NCBI GenBank assembly: GCA_011048645.1
Contig: DSDR01000086.1
Span: forward strand, 1-11,359
Reading direction: 5' to 3'
Origin: Phycisphaerales bacterium
GTDB taxonomy: Bacteria > Planctomycetota > Phycisphaerae > Sedimentisphaerales > Anaerohalosphaeraceae
DNA length: 11,359 nucleotides
The translations under genes were made by a program, and so were the position numbers. The notes beneath the pieces are model-generated. The model was given only the letters and a program-made list of their open reading frames with translations, had not been told where the DNA came from and made no database searches. Of this stretch, positions 5,064-11,359 are shown in pieces (within the stretch, counting starts at the first letter, position 1; each line of letters opens with the position of its first letter).

Positions 5064-7092
5064 AACAACAACGGACAAGACATTGCAGCAAGAGTTGAGC
5101 GACACACAGGAGACTCTCAAACAGTCGCTTGAAGGCAAACAGCAGCTTATCCAGAAGCTCAAGAAAACACGTCGGGAATATCTGGCCATTTTTGATTCGG
5201 TGCCGGCGATGATCTGGTATCGCGATCGTTCCGGTCGGATTCTGAAGGTCAACCAGTGCGCCGCTGATTCGGTGGGCATGAGTATCCGCAGTCTGGTGGG
5301 AAAAAACTACTACGAACTATTTCCCGACGGCGCCAAGCGCGCTTTGCAGCAGGATCTTGAAGTCATGGAAACCGGACGGCCGCTGCTGGGGCAATTGCGT
5401 TCATTTACCGCCTACAACGGTTTGAAACGCTGGGCGCTGGTGGATCGTATTCCTCTGCGCGATGAAAACGGACGCATTACCGGGGTGATGGTTTTTGCGA
5501 TAGACATCACGGACAAGAAACGCGCAGAAGACGACCTGCTCAAAGCCAAATCGCAGCTTGAGCAAACCAATCGTCATCTTAAGGCCGCCACCGAACAGGC
5601 GCGTCTGCTGGCGGAAAAGGCAACCCGCTCCAATCAGGCCAAAAGCGAACTGCTGGCCAGTTCCAGCCACGACATACGCACGCCAATGAATTCAATCATC
5701 GGCTTTACCGAGATTTTAATGGACACCAAGCTGGACGAAGAACAGCAGGAGTACGTTAAAACCATTCATCAGGCCGCCAAAGGACTGCTTGATTTGATCA
5801 ACGATATTCTGGATTTTTCGCGGATCGAGGCCGGCAAACTAAAAATCGAAGTGATTTCCTGTGCTATCGCGGAGCTTGTTCAGGAAATCCGCGTGATGAT
5901 GGAAACGCAGGCAAGGAAAAAGGGGCTGGACTTTATCATACAAATGGATGACTGTTTGCCGAAGACATTTTTTACCGACCCGACGCGACTGAAACAATGT
6001 TTGATCAACCTGATCGGCAACGCGATCAAATTCACCGACACGGGACATATCGCCCTGCGCGTTCGGTCAGACAATCGCGCTGAACAGCCCTGCGTTCGTT
6101 TCGATGTGGAAGACACGGGCATCGGCATTTCGCCGGACAAACAGGACATCATCTTCAAGTCGTTTGCACAGGCGGATATTTCCACGTGCCGACAATACGG
6201 CGGAACAGGGCTGGGACTTGCGATCACGCGCCGGCTGGCCGGACTGCTCGGCGGCGATGTTCGCCTGGTCAGTGAGGCCGGCCAGGGATCGACGTTTTCG
6301 CTGACGCTGCCGCTGTTTGTGCCCAGGACCGCTGAGCACGGCCCGACCTCGCTGGGCCTGCGGCCGATGCGCCGAGACGAGGATGCCAACGCCGCCTGCG
6401 GACATATTCTGCTGGCGGAAAAGGCGTTCCCGAGTCAGTTGACCCTGGCGTTGATGATGCGCCGGTTCGGGCTGGACGTCCAGCTTGCCGGAACAGCCGA
6501 ACAGGTGCTTGAATGTCTCGATGAACAGACTTTTGATCTGATTTTTCTGGACGAGGGACTGGGATTTGAGCAAGTCAAAACGCTGGTGCATACGATTCGG
6601 TATCAATTGCCTGAAATTCCTCTCATACTCGTGGCCGACCGGGACGACGAACCGGCCAGGACGTGGCGACAGATGGGGTTTGACGAATGTCTGAGTCGCC
6701 CGCTGTCGCGGGATCAGCTTTATACCGTCATCAGTCATTACCTTCCTGAACAAACCAGTCCCGCCCGCCCTGCTGTGAGGGACTCGGACCTATCGGAACA
6801 GGATATGGCTTGTGTCGAGTCGCTGCTCAAGCAACTGCCGGAACTGGCACACGGCGCTCGTGAAGTCTTGATGCATTCGGATATGGATCTGCTGGCACGA
6901 TTTGCCGAATTGTTCTCTGAAATCGGTCAAACCACCGGCCAGAGCACATTGACCGAGAAAGCGGACGCGATGCTGAATTCTCTTCGAGAGGGCGGATCGT
7001 CTTTACAGGAATTGACGCTTGCGGTCGATCAACTCTGCGATCTGTGCAATCAAATCCATCAAACGCAGTGCGCAAAACCTAAGGCCGAGTAG
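5044..7092 (+). CDS. Soluble PAS-domain hybrid histidine kinase with degenerate receiver
   Basis: 682 residues with no membrane segment, so cytoplasmic. The order is: coiled coil (about 10-45), PAS sensor (about 45-157, FDSVPAMIWYRDRSGRILKVN), second coiled coil, HisKA with H209 in SSHDIRTPMNSIIGFTEIL, and HATPase with N326, DTGIGIS 357-363 and GGTGLGL 386-392. A receiver-like domain follows at about 455-570, in which D503 remains but the acidic pair is E459-K460, the Thr position is Ala and the Lys is R552. A helical C-terminal tail without an HPt-type His follows. Catalytic residues of the kinase core are intact. ATG 5044 is only 3 bases from GAGGG (5036-5040); GTG 5050, at 9 bases, is a better-spaced start. 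It probably phosphorylates the NarL-type regulator at 4088-4735. The signal sensed is unknown. Confidence 0.92.
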   Translation: MRVKHSETTTDKTLQQELSDTQETLKQSLEGKQQLIQKLKKTRREYLAIFDSVPAMIWYRDRSGRILKVNQCAADSVGMSIRSLVGKNYYELFPDGAKRALQQDLEVMETGRPLLGQLRSFTAYNGLKRWALVDRIPLRDENGRITGVMVFAIDITDKKRAEDDLLKAKSQLEQTNRHLKAATEQARLLAEKATRSNQAKSELLASSSHDIRTPMNSIIGFTEILMDTKLDEEQQEYVKTIHQAAKGLLDLINDILDFSRIEAGKLKIEVISCAIAELVQEIRVMMETQARKKGLDFIIQMDDCLPKTFFTDPTRLKQCLINLIGNAIKFTDTGHIALRVRSDNRAEQPCVRFDVEDTGIGISPDKQDIIFKSFAQADISTCRQYGGTGLGLAITRRLAGLLGGDVRLVSEAGQGSTFSLTLPLFVPRTAEHGPTSLGLRPMRRDEDANAACGHILLAEKAFPSQLTLALMMRRFGLDVQLAGTAEQVLECLDEQTFDLIFLDEGLGFEQVKTLVHTIRYQLPEIPLILVADRDDEPARTWRQMGFDECLSRPLSRDQLYTVISHYLPEQTSPARPAVRDSDLSEQDMACVESLLKQLPELAHGAREVLMHSDMDLLARFAELFSEIGQTTGQSTLTEKADAMLNSLREGGSSLQELTLAVDQLCDLCNQIHQTQCAKPKAE

Positions 7093-7140
7093 GCCACGTT
7101 GAAAAAACAGAAGGCAATCAGGAACAAATTGACATTTGCG

Positions 7141-8286
7141 CTATGAACAAGAAACCGCCTGCTGTCGGCTGCGAACGTCAGCAATGAGAGACAGAATGAT
7201 ATCGGCCTGGCGACGTATCCGCGGATCGGCGTGTGTGATACGGGCGTTCCACTTGCGATATTCTTCATTGATCAGCCGCCGCAACTGCTCAGGAGACAGC
7301 TCCCGGCGAATCCCCAACAGCAGCCGCCATCGCTCAATCGAACAATTGTCCGTCAGCAGCCGTTTCTGACACAGCGCGCCGAATCGTTCCTGTGAAAGCT
7401 CCAGGCCGTCGGACAGCTCCCAAAGCAACTGCTCCTGTCGGGCGGACGGCGACGCATACAGCGCGGCAACCTGCAGGGCAAGATCCATCGCCTCGATGGC
7501 ATCGGCTTTTTGTCCCCAAGCAAGGATACCCTCGCACGCCCCGGCGGTATCGAATGTTCCCTTGGAGGCTTCAAGCCGGCCCAGCGGTTCGAGTAAATCG
7601 CTTCGAGGCGTAAAACGCCGCGTTTTATCCGCGATCCAGTCGCCGATGACTTCGGCAACGCACGGGATAAACGGCTCATCAGCCGCCACCGCGCAGGCAA
7701 GCTCCACGCACGCCCGCAATACCGCTTCACGTCGTTCCTGAATCTCGGCGTATCCTTCGCCGCACACGACATATTCCATACAGGTATCGGCCCGTGCAAG
7801 AATCTGCCCTTTTTCGCGATCGATCATCCCCGCCAAAACCTGAATTTTGCGGCGTCCGCGTCGGGCAAAGCGAAGCAGATGCAACGGGATTTTAGCAATG
7901 GTGATCGGTTTTGAGAACACAATCCGTTTGCCCGCAACGGCGCCGTAATGCGCTCGGTAATAAAACACCGGCGAATCGGGACGCTGCCACTGAGGCGCAG
8001 TCGACAGAACCTGTTCCGCCCGACCGGCGCCGTCGGTTATATCCAGCAACTCAACACAGACGTCCGTCTCCGGATGCTCACGAGGCACAACAAAACGCCC
8101 GAAAACCTGAACGCACAAAAAGTGATCTTCATACGGCGGACAGGACTCATCAATGATCTGTTTCGCCCGACAGTGGAAACGTGTTCCGGGCAGCGACGGC
8201 CAGCGGCAACGTATGAGTCTGCGCAGTGCAGCAGCGCCAAGCCGCCCCGCCAACGTCATCTGCCTGCCTACCCATTCCACTGTCAT
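7141..8286 (-). CDS. TerB-like protein with J-domain-like C-terminus, Hsp70-operon partner
   Basis: 381 residues, no signal peptide or membrane segment. Residues 55-175 look beta-rich (CVQVFGRFVV, CVELLDITDG, SPVFYYRAHYG, RRGRRKIQVLAG). Residues about 182-310 form paired helical segments like the TerB fold (ERREAVLRACVELACAV, then AIEAMDLALQVAALYA). Residues 320-375 resemble a J domain in pattern (RLLLGIRRELSPEQLRRL, then EEYRKWNARI, then ADPRIRRQADIILSLIADV), but WNAR (346-349) stands where a J domain has WHPD. TerB-like plus J domain is the layout of the co-chaperone DjlA, so a role with the neighbouring Hsp70 is a fair inference. AAGGA at 8296-8300 precedes the ATG. It is last in the operon, 47 bases after the Hsp70 gene, and converges on the kinase gene. 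No established family name is assigned. Confidence 0.85.
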   Translation of the reverse strand: MTVEWVGRQMTLAGRLGAAALRRLIRCRWPSLPGTRFHCRAKQIIDESCPPYEDHFLCVQVFGRFVVPREHPETDVCVELLDITDGAGRAEQVLSTAPQWQRPDSPVFYYRAHYGAVAGKRIVFSKPITIAKIPLHLLRFARRGRRKIQVLAGMIDREKGQILARADTCMEYVVCGEGYAEIQERREAVLRACVELACAVAADEPFIPCVAEVIGDWIADKTRRFTPRSDLLEPLGRLEASKGTFDTAGACEGILAWGQKADAIEAMDLALQVAALYASPSARQEQLLWELSDGLELSQERFGALCQKRLLTDNCSIERWRLLLGIRRELSPEQLRRLINEEYRKWNARITHADPRIRRQADIILSLIADVRSRQQAVSCS

Positions 8287-8333
8287 AACGCCTTGTCCTT
8301 TTTGATCTCGGTCAATTTATCAAAAATCAATCG

Positions 8334-9884
8334 TTACTGCACCTTGTAGGTATTCAATTCTTCGGCGGTCTGTTCCACGTTGGCCGGTTTCATTCGTCCT
8401 TTCTCACCGACGCAAAATTCGACCTCAAGCGATCGACCAGAATCTTCATCCAGAAATGTGCAGTGCATCCGCTGGTTGACATCATAACTGTACCGCACGC
8501 GAATCGGGCGATTGGCCGGTCGATCCGGCGGCAGTTCGAAGATTTCCGTCGCAATCCGATTGACAAATTCGGGGTCCTCATCTTCGCCCTGCGTGACAAT
8601 GATCTGAAGTTCGGTTTGGCCTTCGGCCATCGTATAAAACGTCTGCGTTGCCTCACAGGGCAGCGGCGTATTCTTTTTCAAAAGAATGGTGTTGCGAATG
8701 GTCGGACGTCCGGTTTCTTCGTCCATTGGGGCGCAAATCGTTCCGTAACTGTGATTGCAGACATCTTTGAGTTTGACATCGCGCAGCCCCGCCGTAATTC
8801 CCGCCGAAACCTTGCTCGGCTCATCGCGCAGCAGCGTCAGGCCGGCGTGAATGGCCGCTCCCAGCGCGACACATTCATCGACATTGACGGCGTTTTCCGG
8901 GGCAAAACCGAATTTTTCGGTCAGCCGTTTGTGCACCACGGGCATCCGTGTGCTGCCGCCGACCAGCAGCACCTGATTGATGTCGCCGACCTTGGATTTG
9001 GCTTCTTCCAGCGCCACTTCAATCAAAATCTCGGTTCGTGAAATAAGCGGTTCGATGGCTTTTTCATACTGCTCGCGGGTGATTTCAATCCGCAGGCTGC
9101 CGGCCGGTCCGTACAAAATGCGACGGGCCGTCGGACGCCGAGAGAGCGTCTTTTTCACATCCTCGGCTTCGTCTTCATACCGCGCGCGATCCTGCTCGGA
9201 CTGAATCAACTCGGTCTTGTATTCCTCACGGTACAACTGCTCGAACACCTCCAGCAGCTTGCGGTCAAAATCCACGCCGCCCAGGGCGTGATCGCCCTGA
9301 CTGCATACGATATTCATATCCCGGCCGTCAATATCGAGAATGGTCACATCGAAAGTCCCGCCGCCGAGGTCATAGACCAGCACGCGTCCGTTGACGGTCT
9401 GCGTGGTGGCGTAATAGAGCGCTGCGGCCACCGGCTCATTGACAATGCCGATCACATTCAGCCCGGCCAGCGTCCCGGCGTCCATGGTGGCCTTGCGGCG
9501 TACCTCGTCAAAATGCGCAGGCACGGAAATGACCACATCCTGAATCGGGTCGTTTTCAATAGCGCCGTCCTGACAGAGTTTCTTGAGAATCAGGCTGGAA
9601 ATTTCCTGAGGCGTCCACTCGCGCCCGTCGATGCTCTTTTTCCAGTTCGAATCGCCCATATACCGCTTGACCCAGCGAACGGTGCGTTCAGGATTGAGCT
9701 GACGGCAATTCAGCGCTTCCAGACCGACGCGAATGGCGCCGGCCTCTTCGTCGTCAAAATACACCGCCGAGGGCGTAATGCGCTCGCCTTCACTGTTGGG
9801 GACAATCTGCGGCCGGCCGATCTCATTCAATCGAGCCAGCGCTGAAAATGTTGTTCCCAAGTCGATTCCTGCAATCGTTCCCAT
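8334..9884 (-). CDS. Short Hsp70-family chaperone without C-terminal lid
   Basis: 516 residues against about 640 for DnaK. The nucleotide-binding domain (1 to about 365) is complete: GIDLGTT at 6-12 with D8, K73, E150 in IVNEPVAAAL, D172 and T177 in VYDLGGGTFDV, and LVGGSTRMP from 307. These match the DnaK catalytic set, so ATPase activity is expected. The linker is VKLKDV (370-375) rather than the hydrophobic VLLLDV. The beta substrate-binding domain is diverged (375-495, with DEETGRPTIRN inserted where DnaK reads straight on), and the alpha lid and EEVD-type tail are missing. TAAAGGAAACAACCATG joins it to the upstream gene: stop, ribosome binding site and start within 20 bases, so the two are surely co-transcribed. 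It is a specialised Hsp70, perhaps HscC-like, rather than the housekeeping DnaK. Confidence 0.94.
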   Translation of the reverse strand: MGTIAGIDLGTTFSALARLNEIGRPQIVPNSEGERITPSAVYFDDEEAGAIRVGLEALNCRQLNPERTVRWVKRYMGDSNWKKSIDGREWTPQEISSLILKKLCQDGAIENDPIQDVVISVPAHFDEVRRKATMDAGTLAGLNVIGIVNEPVAAALYYATTQTVNGRVLVYDLGGGTFDVTILDIDGRDMNIVCSQGDHALGGVDFDRKLLEVFEQLYREEYKTELIQSEQDRARYEDEAEDVKKTLSRRPTARRILYGPAGSLRIEITREQYEKAIEPLISRTEILIEVALEEAKSKVGDINQVLLVGGSTRMPVVHKRLTEKFGFAPENAVNVDECVALGAAIHAGLTLLRDEPSKVSAGITAGLRDVKLKDVCNHSYGTICAPMDEETGRPTIRNTILLKKNTPLPCEATQTFYTMAEGQTELQIIVTQGEDEDPEFVNRIATEIFELPPDRPANRPIRVRYSYDVNQRMHCTFLDEDSGRSLEVEFCVGEKGRMKPANVEQTAEELNTYKVQ

Positions 9885-9895
9885 GGTTGTTTCCT

Positions 9896-11233
9896 TTAAG
9901 CTTCAGTTTCCGCTGCGTCGTACAGTTTGACCTGTGCACAACGCACAATTTTTACCTCGTCATCGTTGATCAAATATTGATAGCCGGGGCGAACAATCTC
10001 GGCAACGGTTCCCGCCCAATCCGCATTCGAAACAGGAACACGCTGATGCACCGCCTCGACGTATTTTTCAAGCCCTTTGAAAGGCGTTTTCACTTCGGGA
10101 CTGAACTGCTCAACACCGCTGGACTCCAGCGCAAAAATCAATTCATCACGAATGTCTTCCAGACAGCTTTGCAGGGTTTGTTCTTCGGGGTCAAGTTTGG
10201 CCAGCCGATCGTCCAGATTGTCAATACAGCGAATGATTCGCATACAAAACCGGCGGATAATCATCCAGTCGTACCCATCCTGGAACTTACGGATTTGATC
10301 CTGCTGAGCGGCGGCGTATTGACGAATCGCCGAGACTTCTTCGGTCAATTCCGTCAGTTCATGAGTAACGGGGTGTGTCGTCATCAGTGTCGAGAGCGCC
10401 GGGTCATCTTCCTGAGTATCCATTTCCCAGCCAAAATACGATCGACTCTGCGGCGCCGAAGATGAATCAACCAAAGACACCGACGCCGCGAAATCCCCCG
10501 AAGGCCGAGCAGCAGGCATCGGTGTGGCCATAGCGGACATCGCGGCCTGTTTTTGATGATTCTCCGCGGATTCAAAATAGCCGCAGCTTTCGGCGGACTT
10601 CACGACGGATTTGACCGGAGCGGCCGGCGTTTGCGCCATGGCGGAATCGGATGGACGATCCGATGCCTTGCCGGCGGGCTTTTTGACGCCCTCATTGATC
10701 ATCTCGGTTTCCTCAAATGCCTGAATTTCCTCTGACGTCTGCTCTGTTTGATCTTTATACAGAACCCGTACGACCGCATACCGGACCAGTCCGCCGCAAA
10801 ACAACAGCCCCCCCGCAAACAACAAAATCCCCGATGCGGTCGTCACCAGATTGCGTATTTCACGCGCCCGCTGGAAATCGGCCAGCCGCTGCTCCCAGTT
10901 CGGGCCGTACAAAACATCGGCAAGCTGGGGCGGGTATGTCTTCAGTCCCGCGTCAAGATCGGGTAAATCCGCTTCAAGACGAGGCTGCTGATGTTCTCGC
11001 AGTCGCTTTTGTATGTCGGGTCCACCGTATGGACCCTGCCCCCATGGGTTTTCGGCTTTCTCCGCAGGCGACAACCGTGACCACTGGGCATACATCGCAA
11101 GATATTCGTCGGCTGAGGGGGCCTGCTCAATTGTCCCGGCGGCTTGGCGATTTTGCATCGTCCCCCACCCCAGCCCCACTGCACCGGGAATCATCAGCAA
11201 CAACGCCAGAATTGTCCAGTTCATTCGGCTCAT
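9896..11233 (-). CDS. Membrane-anchored GrpE-like nucleotide-exchange protein
   Basis: 445 residues, first gene of the chaperone operon. TM1 is at about 6-24 (WTILALLLMIPGAVGLGWG). A loop of about 100 residues rich in W, P and G follows, and then TM2 at about 130-155 (ILLFAGGLLFCGGLVRYAVV), with Arg/Lys just after it. The C-terminus should therefore be cytoplasmic and the loop external. A low-complexity Ala/Ser/Pro linker (160-285) leads to a coiled coil (290-345). The end matches GrpE: IDNLDDRL (337-344), then ALESSGVEQFSPE (368-380), then GTVAEIVRPGYQYL (408-421), then IVRCAQVKLY (429-438). GrpE releases ADP from Hsp70, and the Hsp70 gene follows 11 bases downstream. ATG 11233 has only a weak ribosome binding site; M4 is an alternative. 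The GrpE similarity is confident; the fusion is unusual. Confidence 0.88.
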   Translation of the reverse strand: MSRMNWTILALLLMIPGAVGLGWGTMQNRQAAGTIEQAPSADEYLAMYAQWSRLSPAEKAENPWGQGPYGGPDIQKRLREHQQPRLEADLPDLDAGLKTYPPQLADVLYGPNWEQRLADFQRAREIRNLVTTASGILLFAGGLLFCGGLVRYAVVRVLYKDQTEQTSEEIQAFEETEMINEGVKKPAGKASDRPSDSAMAQTPAAPVKSVVKSAESCGYFESAENHQKQAAMSAMATPMPAARPSGDFAASVSLVDSSSAPQSRSYFGWEMDTQEDDPALSTLMTTHPVTHELTELTEEVSAIRQYAAAQQDQIRKFQDGYDWMIIRRFCMRIIRCIDNLDDRLAKLDPEEQTLQSCLEDIRDELIFALESSGVEQFSPEVKTPFKGLEKYVEAVHQRVPVSNADWAGTVAEIVRPGYQYLINDDEVKIVRCAQVKLYDAAETEA

Positions 11234-11279
11234 GGTTATCGACTTTCAAGACACGCTTGCCAGACCTTTCCCTTCGTAA

Positions 11280-11308
11280 AAATTACGTTACGCCGTTGTA
11301 TCGGTCAA
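11280..11308 (-). promoter_or_regulatory. Sigma70-type promoter of the chaperone operon
   Basis: Read on the minus strand, TTGACC (11308-11303) and TAATTT (11285-11280) are exactly 17 bases apart. They place a start near 11273 and a leader of about 40 bases before ATG 11233. No CIRCE element or sigma32-type promoter is seen, so classical heat-shock control is not supported. The remaining 51 bases to the window end show no gene. Confidence 0.6.
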
Positions 11309-11359
11309 ACCGGTCTTCGGGCTAACTTAAACATATCAACAACCGTGATACGTTTTTCG

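Noticed and set aside
6067..6753. Minus-strand frame of 228 codons inside the kinase gene
   Set aside because: Antisense to the HATPase and receiver domains, which are conserved on the plus strand.
9288..10465. Two open plus-strand frames (9288-9845 and 9848-10465) opposite the Hsp70 and GrpE-like genes
   Set aside because: Both are antisense to clearly conserved protein sequence and lack ribosome binding sites or family features.
10717..11325. Plus-strand frame of 202 codons opposite the GrpE-like N-terminus
   Set aside because: Ser/Pro/Arg-rich translation typical of a shadow frame; it also runs across the operon's likely promoter.
11234..11359. CIRCE or sigma32-type heat-shock element before the chaperone operon
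   Set aside because: No 9-base inverted repeat of the CIRCE type and no CTTGAA/CCCCAT pair at the right spacing; CTTGAA near the ATG has no room for a -10.
1..11359. CRISPR array, insertion sequence, integrase or attachment site, including at the 3' end of the tRNA
   Set aside because: No repeated spacer-like pattern, no transposase or integrase motifs, and no second copy of the tRNA 3' end was seen in the window.

Overview
The window is an ordinary bacterial chromosome segment of moderate GC. It carries two housekeeping DNA-maintenance genes and a tRNA on the left, a two-component pair in the middle, and a compact three-gene chaperone-like operon on the opposite strand at the right. The gene style (soluble PAS hybrid kinase with HDIRTP motif, extra Hsp70 with a private GrpE-like partner, weak Shine-Dalgarno sites) would suit a member of the Planctomycetota/PVC group. 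Nothing in the window proves that, and the assignment is inference only.

Layout. (1) 1-798, + strand: 3' end of mfd, the transcription-repair coupling factor. (2) 799-1208: a scarred intergenic region. It holds a direct-repeat operator-like site, a ribosome binding site, a short signal-peptide-like reading frame, and, out of frame with it, the C-terminal DNA-binding half of an OmpR/PhoB-type response regulator. (3) 1208-3655: priA, primosomal helicase, followed by a probable terminator that overlaps the promoter of a tRNA-Pro(CGG) gene (3711-3785). (4) 4088-4735: a NarL/FixJ-type response regulator with its own likely promoter and leader hairpins. Then comes a 308-base gap with regularly spaced palindromes, a promoter-like -10, a good intrinsic terminator and two overlapping tiny ORFs, and then (5) 5044-7092: a soluble PAS histidine kinase with a degenerate C-terminal receiver. 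(6) 11233-7141, - strand: a tight operon of a membrane-anchored GrpE-like protein, a short Hsp70 without a C-terminal lid, and a protein with a TerB-like helical region and a J-domain-like tail that lacks HPD.

How they work together. Mfd and PriA act in DNA repair and replication restart. They flank what looks like the remains of a deleted regulatory locus. The response regulator and kinase are probably a cognate pair: the kinase has no working receiver of its own, so the separate NarL-type regulator is the natural phosphate acceptor. The right-hand operon looks like a self-contained Hsp70 machine. Its nucleotide-exchange factor is fixed to the inner face of the membrane, its Hsp70 has ATPase residues intact but no lid, and its third protein may stand in for a J-protein. 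This operon is the most interesting part of the window.
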